Of a DNA stretch of 64,000 bases, positions 24,848 to 32,290 are shown one piece after another. Numbering within the stretch: the stretch's first letter is position 1; each line of letters opens with the position of its first letter. Made by a program: the position numbers and the translations under genes. The notes under the pieces were generated by a model. It saw only the letters and a list, made by a program, of their open reading frames with translations. It was not told the DNA's origin and did not search any database. This stretch comes from Microbacterium dextranolyticum. GTDB taxonomy: Bacteria > Actinomycetota > Actinomycetes > Actinomycetales > Microbacteriaceae. The stretch covers positions 1,364,001 through 1,428,000 of the forward strand of contig NZ_JAFBBR010000001.1 in NCBI RefSeq assembly GCF_016907295.1, written 5' to 3'.

Positions 24848-25867
24848 ATGACCGATCCCTCCGACGAACCCGCCTCGGGCGAGGAGGACGCTCCGACTCG
24901 CGCGGTGACGCGCCGACCCACGGACGCGTCCGCGTTCGGCGAGCACGTGCGCGCCGCGCGCAGCGAGTTCGAACACCAGATCGACAAGGCGCGTGCCGAC
25001 TTTGAGCAGGTGCAGGACCGCATCAACGAGCGCACCGGGCGCAACCTGCTGATGGCGATCCTCATCGGCGTGGGCGTCGGCGTGCTGGTGCTGGCGTCGC
25101 TGCTGTTCGTGAAGTGGGCGTTCCTGCTCTTCGCGTTGCCCGTGTGCCTGCTGGGCGTGTTCGAGTTCTCCCGGGCACTGCAGACCGCGGGACACCGTGT
25201 CGATGTGGTCCCGCAGGTCGTCGTCGGTGCGTTCGTGATGCTCGCGGGGTACTTCGTCGGATATGCCACGCACTGGGTGATCGTTTTCGCGGCTGTGGCG
25301 GTGCTCGTGGTCTGGCGTCTTCTGGCGCAGATGACCGCGGGCGACGGACGTCGGTACGGAGACGTGCTCACCGACATCCTCGTCTCGGGATTCATCGCGC
25401 TCTATGTGCCCTTCCTCGGCTCGCTCACGCTGGTGCTGCTGCGGCAGGACCAGGGGGAACTCTGGGTCCTCGGGATGGTGGTGGTCGTCGTCGCGGCCGA
25501 CACGGGTGCCTACGCGAGCGGACTCGCTTTCGGATCGCACCCGATGGCACCCCGGATCAGCCCGAAGAAGACGTGGGAGGGATTCGCGGGCGGTGCGGTG
25601 GCCACCGCCGTGGTCGCCGTGTTCTACGGCATCTTCGTCCTCGGCATCCCGTGGTGGGCCGGAGCGATCTTCGGCATCGTGATCCTGGGGTGCGCGACGG
25701 TCGGCGACCTTGGCGAATCGATGATCAAACGCGACCTCGGCATCAAGGACATGAGCTCTTGGCTCCCCGGCCACGGCGGTGTTCTCGATCGCCTCGACTC
25801 GATCCTCCCGTCGGCCGCCGCGGCACTCGCCCTGTACTTCCTCTTCTTCCCTCTGGTGACTGCATGA
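24848..25867 (+). CDS. cdsA: Phosphatidate cytidylyltransferase
   Basis: Makes CDP-diacylglycerol, the precursor of all actinobacterial phospholipids. The 339-residue protein has a hydrophilic N-terminal 70 residues, partly coiled-coil-like (EHQIDKARADFEQVQDRINE), then about eight transmembrane helices. The C-terminal signature SMIKRDLGIKDMSSWLPGHGGVLDRLDS is intact over about 295-322. It overlaps the next gene by 4 bases. Confidence 0.95.
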   Translation: MTDPSDEPASGEEDAPTRAVTRRPTDASAFGEHVRAARSEFEHQIDKARADFEQVQDRINERTGRNLLMAILIGVGVGVLVLASLLFVKWAFLLFALPVCLLGVFEFSRALQTAGHRVDVVPQVVVGAFVMLAGYFVGYATHWVIVFAAVAVLVVWRLLAQMTAGDGRRYGDVLTDILVSGFIALYVPFLGSLTLVLLRQDQGELWVLGMVVVVVAADTGAYASGLAFGSHPMAPRISPKKTWEGFAGGAVATAVVAVFYGIFVLGIPWWAGAIFGIVILGCATVGDLGESMIKRDLGIKDMSSWLPGHGGVLDRLDSILPSAAAALALYFLFFPLVTA

Positions 25868-26430
25868 CCGATGAGACCATGACCCCTCCCGCCCCCTTCC
25901 CGCGCGCTCCCCGCCGGCAGAAGGGCTACCGTCCGGACGAGGTCGACGCCTTTCTGACGCGAGCGCGCGACGCGTTCGAATCGTCCGAGGGGACGGGCAT
26001 GGACTCCGTGGCCGTCCGTACCGTCGCCTTCCCCTTGGTCCGCGGCGGCTACCAGGTGGCGGCCGTCGATGCGGCCCTCGGCCGCATCGAGGATGCGTTC
26101 GCGGCACGCGAGCGCGAACACGCCCTGGGCCGCGCCGGAGCGCGCGCGTGGGTGGGCCAATCGCGCAAGCTCGCCCAAGAGGTGCTCGACCGGCTCACGC
26201 GCCCGCGCAAGCGGCGGTTTCGTCGTGTGGGACTGCTGAGCTTCGGTTATCGCGTCGACGAGGTCGACATCGTCGCGGACAAGATCGCGCGGTTCCTCGA
26301 GGACGGCGAGCCCGTGACCGTCGAGCAGGTGCGGGGGGTGGCGTTCCGCATGCAGCGCCGCGGCTACAGCGAGGCCCAGGTCGACGCCGTTCTCGATGCC
26401 GTCGTGAAGGTCATGCTCGCCGTCGTCTGA
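25864..26430 (+). CDS. DivIVA-like protein with internal duplication
   Basis: A 188-residue protein built from two similar halves. Each half begins with a DivIVA-type motif (KGYRPDEVDAFL at 20-31; FGYRVDEVDIVADKIARFL at 128-145). Each continues to a second motif (VRTVAFPLVRGGYQVAAVDAAL at 51-72; VRGVAFRMQRRGYSEAQVDAVL at 156-177). A basic stretch (RPRKRRFRR) joins them. Classical DivIVA/Wag31 has one such head plus a long coiled coil, which is absent here. The head motif normally binds curved membrane, so this protein may be a small membrane-binding partner at poles or septa. Co-expression with cdsA supports a membrane link; function is otherwise unknown. Confidence 0.8.
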   Translation: MTDETMTPPAPFPRAPRRQKGYRPDEVDAFLTRARDAFESSEGTGMDSVAVRTVAFPLVRGGYQVAAVDAALGRIEDAFAAREREHALGRAGARAWVGQSRKLAQEVLDRLTRPRKRRFRRVGLLSFGYRVDEVDIVADKIARFLEDGEPVTVEQVRGVAFRMQRRGYSEAQVDAVLDAVVKVMLAVV

Positions 26431-26468
26431 CCGCCACGCCGCCGTGGCACGGGTGCGTCTCACGCGCG

Positions 26469-26474
26469 TAGAAT
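26469..26474 (+). promoter_or_regulatory. -10 box TAGAAT for the transglycosylase-like gene
   Basis: TAGAAT ends 9 bases before the GTG at 26484, giving almost no leader. Confidence 0.5.
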
Positions 26475-26483
26475 CGGAGCACT

Positions 26484-27197
26484 GTGACCCCCGACGCCGA
26501 CCTGACCCCGACCGTCGACCGTGCCCCCGTCGCGCGATCCGCCTCGGTCGAGCGCGCAGCCGCGACGAACCGTCGCTGGCGGCGTCGCCGCCGTGTGTCC
26601 AGCTTCTTCGCCGTGTTCGCGGTCGCGGGCTTCGCTGCGGCGTACATCGGTCCGCTCGCGTCGTCGCCGCGCGCCGAAGCAGTCACGGTGCCGCCGGTGT
26701 CGCTCTATGCGGGAACGCTGGCCGACGCGCAGGCCTACCTCGCCGCCTCGGCGGTGCCGACGACCCTCGATCGGGGGCAGGCGGGGTACACGGTGTACGT
26801 GGCGCCGAAGCCCACTCCCACCCCGACCCCGACCGCATCTGCGCCGACGGGGTCGTCCGCAGCGGTGTGGTCGCCCCCGTTCGTGTCGCCCGACCCCGGT
26901 TCGGCACAGGCGGTGGCCTACGGCATGCTGCAGTCGAACGGCTGGGGCGAAGACCAGTTCGCCTGCCTCGTCGCGCTCTGGAACAAGGAGTCGGGCTGGC
27001 GCGTCAACGCGTACAACGCCGGCAGCGGGGCCTACGGCATCCCGCAGTCCCTCCCGGGCAGCAAGATGGCCTCCGCAGGAAGCGACTGGGAGACGAACCC
27101 GGCGACGCAGATCAGCTGGGGCCTCGGCTACATCTCCGGCCGCTACGGCACGCCGTGCGGCGCGTGGGGGCATTCCCAGTCCACGGGCTGGTACTGA
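26484..27197 (+). CDS. Secreted lytic-transglycosylase-like protein
   Basis: A 237-residue exported or membrane-anchored protein. An Arg-rich stretch (30-37) precedes a hydrophobic helix at about 38-58, acting as signal or anchor. A Pro/Thr linker (about 108-125) leads to a C-terminal domain of the goose-lysozyme/SLT type seen in actinobacterial resuscitation or cell-wall proteins: FACLVALWNKESGW with the probable catalytic Glu near 168, then NAYNAGSGAYGIPQSLPGSKM and WGLGYISGRYGTPCGAWGH. It probably cleaves peptidoglycan glycan strands; no activity is proven. Confidence 0.85.
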   Translation: MTPDADLTPTVDRAPVARSASVERAAATNRRWRRRRRVSSFFAVFAVAGFAAAYIGPLASSPRAEAVTVPPVSLYAGTLADAQAYLAASAVPTTLDRGQAGYTVYVAPKPTPTPTPTASAPTGSSAAVWSPPFVSPDPGSAQAVAYGMLQSNGWGEDQFACLVALWNKESGWRVNAYNAGSGAYGIPQSLPGSKMASAGSDWETNPATQISWGLGYISGRYGTPCGAWGHSQSTGWY

Positions 27198-27201
27198 GCG
27201 G

Positions 27202-27483
27202 ATGCCGCGCGCGAACCGTCGTCGTCGCGAACCCGACGACGGCTCCTTCGATCGACTGCTGAGCGGCTGGAAGCGCACCGAGGTGCGCCGCGGCGTGAGC
27301 TGGACGGTGCAGCCCGTGAGCGCGAGCGCCGCCCAGAAGACGTACACGTGCCCGGGGTGCGGACGCGACGTCACTCCGGGAACGGCCCACCTCGTGGCCT
27401 GGCGGGCCGACGGGGTGCTCGGCGATGCCGCCGACCTGGCCGCCAGAAGACATTGGCACACGACCTGCTGGAGGATCGGCTGA
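27202..27483 (+). CDS. Small zinc-ribbon-like protein, unknown function
   Basis: A 93-residue protein I cannot name. It has a basic N-terminus (PRANRRRREPDDG), the conserved-looking SWTVQPVSASAAQKTYTCPGCGRDV with a CxxC pair, and the end RRHWHTTCWRIG. The CxxC pair with the distal His and Cys could bind one zinc ion. It lies 4 bases after the transglycosylase stop and 1 base before a hydrolase, so it is probably co-transcribed with both. I have seen no function assigned to this type. Confidence 0.75.
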   Translation: MPRANRRRREPDDGSFDRLLSGWKRTEVRRGVSWTVQPVSASAAQKTYTCPGCGRDVTPGTAHLVAWRADGVLGDAADLAARRHWHTTCWRIG

Positions 27484-27484
27484 C

Positions 27485-28195
27485 ATGGAGATCCGCGGAC
27501 CCGTTCTGCTGCCCGCACGACGCGAGGACATCGAGCTCGACACCCTCGACGGCCTGAGACTGGTCGGCGAGCTCGCCGTGCCCGAGACGCGCCCGCCGGT
27601 CGCCACACTGGTCACCCTGCATCCTCTGCCGACGGCGGGCGGGTTCATGGATTCGCACATCCTGCGCAAGGCCGCGGCCCGGCTGCCCGCGCTCGCCGAC
27701 CTCGCGGTGCTCCGCTTCAACACGCGGGGGACGACGTCGCCGCGGGGAACCAGCGACGGGACGTTCGACGGAGGGCGCGCCGAAGCTTTCGATGTCGCCG
27801 CGGCGATGGACGTCGTGCGCGAGCGCGGCCTTCCACGTCCGTGGCTGGTGGGCTGGTCGTTCGGCACGGAACTCGCCCTGAAGTACGGCCGCGACCATGA
27901 CGTCGAGGGTGTGATCCTGCTCTCGCCCCCGCTTCACCGTGCCAGCGCCGAGGAGGTCGCCGCGTGGGCGGGGGATCGGCGCCGCATGGTGGTGCTCGTC
28001 CCCGAGTTCGACGACTACCTGCGCCCGGACGAGGCGCGCGAGCGCTTCGCAACGGTGCCGGATGCCACCCTCATCGCCGTCGAGGGCGGCAAGCATCTGT
28101 GGGTGGGGGAGAGCCAGACCCGGCGCGTGCTGACCGAGATCGTCGCAGCGGTCAACCCGGACGCACTGCCGTTGCCCACCGACTGGGCGGACTGA
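27485..28195 (+). CDS. Alpha/beta hydrolase
   Basis: A 236-residue soluble hydrolase of the alpha/beta fold. The oxyanion region VTLHPLPTAGGFMDSHILRK and the NTRGTTSPRGTSDG loop are typical of the YfhR/COG2945 group. The nucleophile Ser sits in GWSFG near residue 124, an acid is likely in EFDDYL near 178, and the catalytic His is in GGKHLWVG near 203. Substrate is unknown; esterase or peptidase activity are both possible. It converges on the AI-2E transporter gene. Confidence 0.87.
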   Translation: MEIRGPVLLPARREDIELDTLDGLRLVGELAVPETRPPVATLVTLHPLPTAGGFMDSHILRKAAARLPALADLAVLRFNTRGTTSPRGTSDGTFDGGRAEAFDVAAAMDVVRERGLPRPWLVGWSFGTELALKYGRDHDVEGVILLSPPLHRASAEEVAAWAGDRRRMVVLVPEFDDYLRPDEARERFATVPDATLIAVEGGKHLWVGESQTRRVLTEIVAAVNPDALPLPTDWAD

Positions 28196-28230
28196 GAGGC
28201 CCCGCGGGGGAGATCACGCCGCAGGGGCAC

Positions 28231-29310
28231 TCACAGTTCGTTCTGGCGGGGAACGACGACCTGGCGGTAGATGATGAGGATGCTGGCCGCCACCGGGATG
28301 GCGACGAGGGCTCCCAGCAGGCCGAGCAGCGATCCGCCCGCGAGCGCGGCGATCACGACCACGGCTCCGGGGACGGACACGGCGCGGTTCATGATGCGCG
28401 GCGAGAGGACGTAGGCCTCGATCTGCATGTAGATCGCGTACCAGATGAGCGCGACGAGCGCCGTCACAGGAGAACCCAATCCCGGAATGAGGCAGGTCAG
28501 CACGATGATCGCCGAGCCGGTGAGCGTTCCGACGAGGGGGATCAGCGAGAAGAAGAACGCGACGACGGCGAGCACTGCGGGGAACGGGGCCTGGATGATC
28601 GACAGGAAGATCGCGCTGAGCACACCGTTGATCGCGCCCAGCGTCACCTGCCCCATGACGTAGTGCCCCACCGACGCGGTGATCTGCTCGGAGAGATCGA
28701 TGAAGCGGGCGCGCTTGGACGCCGGGACCAGCTGGTAGACGGCCGACTTGAGGTTCGGGGTCGAAGCCGTGAAGTAGATCGTGAGGATGAGGACGATCAG
28801 CGCTCCGGTGAAGCCGGAGATGATGCCCGCGCCGATTCCGAGCAGAACGCTTCCGGCGGACGTGCCGATCTTTCCGAAGTCCAGTGTGTTGAACCACTCG
28901 GAGATGTATCGGAACACCTCGTCGACGTTCAACGCCGGGAACGTCTGGTGCAGCCAATCGGATGCGGCGGCGACCGGATCCCACTTGCCGTCGACCGCGC
29001 TCTGCACCAGCGTCTGGATCTGCGTCACCAACTGCGCGATCTGGCCGACCAGCACGGGGATCACGATCAGGATGATGCCGGCGAACACCGCGAGCACCGC
29101 GACGAACGTGATCAGCAGCGCCGCCCATCGCGGCAGGCCGCGCCTCTCGAGCCACGACACGAGCGGGTCGAGGCCCAGCGCGAGGAAGAGAGCCGTGCCG
29201 ACGTAGAGGAGGATCGAGGACAGCGATTCGATGCTCGTGATGAGGAGGATGCCCACCCCCACGCCCAGCGTCGCGATCAATGCCGTGCGGAACGGGTGGT
29301 GCAACTTCAC
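28231..29310 (-). CDS. AI-2E family transporter
   Basis: A 359-residue integral membrane protein of the AI-2E/UPF0118 family, whose members export autoinducer-2 or act as Na+/H+ antiporters. About eight transmembrane helices are arranged as in the family: three near 10-85, a large hydrophilic loop (about 95-150), and five helices in the C-terminal half. That half contains GIGAGIISGFTGALIVLILTIY and the conserved PLVGTLTGSAIIVLTCLIPG loop. I chose the GTG at 29310 with AGGAG 6 bases upstream; this removes a non-membrane extension. The substrate cannot be predicted. Confidence 0.9.
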   Translation of the reverse strand: MKLHHPFRTALIATLGVGVGILLITSIESLSSILLYVGTALFLALGLDPLVSWLERRGLPRWAALLITFVAVLAVFAGIILIVIPVLVGQIAQLVTQIQTLVQSAVDGKWDPVAAASDWLHQTFPALNVDEVFRYISEWFNTLDFGKIGTSAGSVLLGIGAGIISGFTGALIVLILTIYFTASTPNLKSAVYQLVPASKRARFIDLSEQITASVGHYVMGQVTLGAINGVLSAIFLSIIQAPFPAVLAVVAFFFSLIPLVGTLTGSAIIVLTCLIPGLGSPVTALVALIWYAIYMQIEAYVLSPRIMNRAVSVPGAVVVIAALAGGSLLGLLGALVAIPVAASILIIYRQVVVPRQNEL

Positions 29311-29484
29311 GCGAGCTCCTCGTGGTGCCAGATGGTGATGACAGACTACGCAGAGTATCCCGCGGAGCGGGGGAGGACGCGGGGGTTGACACCCTCCCGG
29401 GCGACGCACAGGTCGACTTCGCTAGTCTGAAACGTCGAGAATGCGCCGCCGGACCCGCTCGGTCGGTGCAGGAAGGTGTGATTC

Positions 29485-31269
29485 GTGCGTTTCGTGTGGG
29501 CTGTGGCCGCCTTCGTGTTGGCCGCTCTCATGATCGGTGCGGGCATTGCGCAGCGCACGGTGTTCGTGGGGCCGAAGACCGAGAGTCAGGCGATCGCGGT
29601 GGCCGGCGACGCTCCCTACGTGCTCATCGACGGAGCGGTTCTGAACAGCCACGACGGCTCGCAGACGCTGCGAGTGCAGGAGCCGGGTCAGATCTTCGCC
29701 GCCTACGGTCGCACGGGCGACATCGAGGCGTGGCTCGCACGCTCCGACTACACGCATCTCTCGCTCAAGGACGGCGCGCTGGTCTCCGACTCCGTCGCGG
29801 CGGCGGCGAAGCCGCCTGCGGGCAGCGCGGTTCTGAACCCCGTGGGCTCCGACCTGTGGCTCGACGAGTTCGACCAGCAGGACGAGCTGGTCACCCCGTT
29901 GCAGCTGCCCGCGGACATGAGCCTGCTCGTCGCCACCGATGGCGTGAAGCCGGCGCCGTCGTCGCTGAGCCTCACGTGGCCGGTGCGCAACGCCACGCCG
30001 TGGGCGGGGCCCCTGATCATCCTCGGCTCTCTTCTGCTCGCCGTCGGCATCGTTCTGTACGTGCTCGGTGTTCGCCACGTGCGACGCTCCCGCGGACCCC
30101 GGCGCAAGGGCCTGCCCCTGCCGGTCACGGAGCCCATCGACCTCGCCGTCGAGGGCGCCGACAAGGGCGTCGTCTCGGCGACTCCGCCCCGGCGGCGCCT
30201 CACGCGCGGCAGGCGTGCCTTCGTCGTCGTTCCGGCGCTCGCCGTCACGGCGGTGCTCGCAACCGGTTGCACGCCGGATGCCTGGCCGCAGCTGGTCCCC
30301 ACCGAGACGCCGTCGCCGTCGCCCTCCGTCGTCGTCCCCGAGGACCAGGGGAGCCCCGTCGTCACGCAGGCTCAGGCGGAGCGCATCGTCGGACGCATCG
30401 CGAGCGACGTCGCCACCGCCGATCAGAATCGCGACGCCGCGGCGGCCGCGATCCGACTCGACGGCACCGCCCTCGCCACGCGCAAGACGAATTACGTGCT
30501 GCGAGGCGCGATCGCCGATCAGGCGGCGCTCCCGGCGGTGCCGAGCGGTCACCTCGAGGTGGTCCTGCCCGAAGCCAATGACGAGTGGCCGCGCGTCTTC
30601 TTCGCCGTCGCGGCGGGCAGCGACGCGGGCGGCACGCAGAAGCCCGACGTCATCATGAGCATCACTCAGCAGGACCCGTGGTCTCCGTACAAGCTGTCGA
30701 CGCTGGCCGACCTGGCATCCGACGCCAAGCTCAATCTCGCACCGGACTACGTCGGGGCCATTCCGATCCCCGCGGATTCGCCCTTCCTCGCGATCGCGCC
30801 GAAGAATCTCGCCACCGCCTACGCGGACGTCGTCACCAACGGCACCGGCAGCCAGTTCGCCGCGCTCTTCGACGACGACGAGGATGCCTTCCAGAAGCAG
30901 CTCTCCGAGAACCGCAAGAGCCGACTGGACGCGTTCAACCAGACCGGTGCGCAGACCGGTGCGATGACGTTCTCGGCGCAGGCCGCCTCCACTGCGCCGG
31001 TCGCGCTCGCAACCCTCGACTCCGGTGCGATCGTCGCAGTCACGGTCGACGACCTCGAGACGGTCAAGCCGACGAACGCCGACGCCGTCATCAAGGTCGA
31101 CGGGAACCCCGTGGTGCAGAACCTTGCCGGTGCCGCGCAGTCGTCGACGGGGTTCAGCACGACCTACGCGAACCAGCTGTTCTTCTTCGTCCCGAGCCAG
31201 AGTTCGAAGGCGCGCATCCAGCTGCTCGGTTACTCCTCGAACGTCCTCGAAGCGAAAGTGGTCGGCTGA
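29485..31269 (+). CDS. Two-part membrane protein with internal lipobox, unknown function
   Basis: A 594-residue protein of a kind I associate with actinobacteria but cannot name. Part one has an N-terminal helix (3-22), an extracellular domain and a second helix (about 174-195). A basic cytosolic linker of about 50 residues follows. Part two begins with a perfect-looking lipoprotein signal (RRRLTRGRRAF, a hydrophobic stretch, then LATGC with Cys 262), a Pro/Ser/Thr spacer and a large extracellular domain without known motifs (DEWPRVFFAV, NQLFFFVPSQ). It looks like a fusion of a two-helix protein with a lipoprotein. It overlaps the thioredoxin-TPR gene by one base. Confidence 0.8.
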   Translation: MRFVWAVAAFVLAALMIGAGIAQRTVFVGPKTESQAIAVAGDAPYVLIDGAVLNSHDGSQTLRVQEPGQIFAAYGRTGDIEAWLARSDYTHLSLKDGALVSDSVAAAAKPPAGSAVLNPVGSDLWLDEFDQQDELVTPLQLPADMSLLVATDGVKPAPSSLSLTWPVRNATPWAGPLIILGSLLLAVGIVLYVLGVRHVRRSRGPRRKGLPLPVTEPIDLAVEGADKGVVSATPPRRRLTRGRRAFVVVPALAVTAVLATGCTPDAWPQLVPTETPSPSPSVVVPEDQGSPVVTQAQAERIVGRIASDVATADQNRDAAAAAIRLDGTALATRKTNYVLRGAIADQAALPAVPSGHLEVVLPEANDEWPRVFFAVAAGSDAGGTQKPDVIMSITQQDPWSPYKLSTLADLASDAKLNLAPDYVGAIPIPADSPFLAIAPKNLATAYADVVTNGTGSQFAALFDDDEDAFQKQLSENRKSRLDAFNQTGAQTGAMTFSAQAASTAPVALATLDSGAIVAVTVDDLETVKPTNADAVIKVDGNPVVQNLAGAAQSSTGFSTTYANQLFFFVPSQSSKARIQLLGYSSNVLEAKVVG

Positions 31270-32219
31270 TGAGCACTCCCCATCCGGCATCCGGACAAAA
31301 CCCCGCGGCGGTGCTGCGCGGCGCGGTCGATCTGTCGAGTCTCCGTTCGCGCCCGAGCGAACCCGTCGCCGCCGAGGCGCGCGCCCAGGGCGACGCGCCG
31401 GGCCTCGTCGTCGACGTCACCGACGCGACGTTCGGCCAGGTGCTCGAGCTCTCCCGCTCCGTGCCCGTCGTCGTCGATCTCTGGGCCGAATGGTGCGGGC
31501 CGTGCACGCAGCTGAGTCCCGTTCTCGAGAAGGTGGTCCTCGAACTCGCCGGCCGGCTCGTGCTCGCCAAGGTCGATGTCGACGCGAACCCCCAGCTCGC
31601 CCAGGGGTTCCGTGCTCAGTCGATTCCCACGGTCGTCGCTCTGGTGGCAGGGCAGCCGGTGCCGCTGTTCACCGGCGCGGTCCCCGAGCAGCAGGTGCGT
31701 GAGGTCTTCGCGCAGCTGCTGCAGCTCGCGGCGCAGCAGGGCGTCACGGGCGTCGTTCCGGTGGCCGGTTCGGATGCTGCGACCCCCGAGGACGCGGAGC
31801 CGGAGCTGCCTCCGCTCCATCAGGAGGCGTTCGACGCGATCGAGGCGGGTGACTATGCGCGGGCGGCGACGGCGTACGAAGCCGCTCTCGCGGAGAACCC
31901 GCGCGACGACGAGGCGCGCGCCGGACTCGGGCAGGTGCGCCTGCTGGAGCGCGTGCAGCATCTCGATCTTCAGGCGGCGCGCGCCGCGGCGGCCGCGGCC
32001 CCGCACGACATCGCCGCGCAGCTCGCCGTGGCCGACCTCGATCTGGCCGGCGGCCACGTCGACGATGCGTTCGGCCGGCTGCTCGACCTTTTCGCGGCGC
32101 TTCCGACGGATGAGCGCGGGCCCGTCCGAGAGCGGCTGCTGGAGCTGTTCGACCTCGTCGGCGATGCCGACGCACGCGTGCTCCGTGCACGGGGGCGGCT
32201 GTCGTCGCTGCTGTTCTGA
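31269..32219 (+). CDS. Thioredoxin-TPR protein (CnoX/YbbN-like)
   Basis: A 316-residue cytosolic protein. An N-terminal thioredoxin domain (about 45-160) carries the full redox motif WCGPC near 74-78 and the cis-Pro segment QSIPTVVAL. A C-terminal helical repeat region (about 185-316) includes YARAATAYEAALAENPRDDEARAGLGQV, a TPR unit. This arrangement matches CnoX, a chaperedoxin that protects substrates from oxidation and passes them to GroEL. Many CnoX proteins have lost the CxxC; here it is kept, so reductase activity is possible. It directly follows the two-part membrane protein. Confidence 0.88.
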   Translation: MSTPHPASGQNPAAVLRGAVDLSSLRSRPSEPVAAEARAQGDAPGLVVDVTDATFGQVLELSRSVPVVVDLWAEWCGPCTQLSPVLEKVVLELAGRLVLAKVDVDANPQLAQGFRAQSIPTVVALVAGQPVPLFTGAVPEQQVREVFAQLLQLAAQQGVTGVVPVAGSDAATPEDAEPELPPLHQEAFDAIEAGDYARAATAYEAALAENPRDDEARAGLGQVRLLERVQHLDLQAARAAAAAAPHDIAAQLAVADLDLAGGHVDDAFGRLLDLFAALPTDERGPVRERLLELFDLVGDADARVLRARGRLSSLLF

Positions 32220-32234
32220 CACGTCGTCAGTCCA

Positions 32235-32281
32235 ACGAGTGAGGGGCCGGTCGAGACGAACTCGACCGGCCCCTCACTCGT
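32235..32281. terminator. 21-bp perfect hairpin, bidirectional terminator
   Basis: Arms 32235-32255 and 32261-32281 are exact inverted repeats with a 5-base loop, between the convergent thioredoxin-TPR and glgB genes. Lack of T-runs is usual here; position and stability argue for termination of both transcripts. Confidence 0.8.
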
Positions 32282-32290
32282 CGTGGTGGA

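Noticed and set aside
28200..28209. Short GC palindrome as terminator between the hydrolase and AI-2E genes
   Set aside because: Only a 4-bp stem; too weak to claim.
29422..31290. Long minus-strand frame opposite the two-part membrane protein
   Set aside because: It is rich in Arg, Gly and His without domains and mirrors the codon periodicity of the plus-strand gene.
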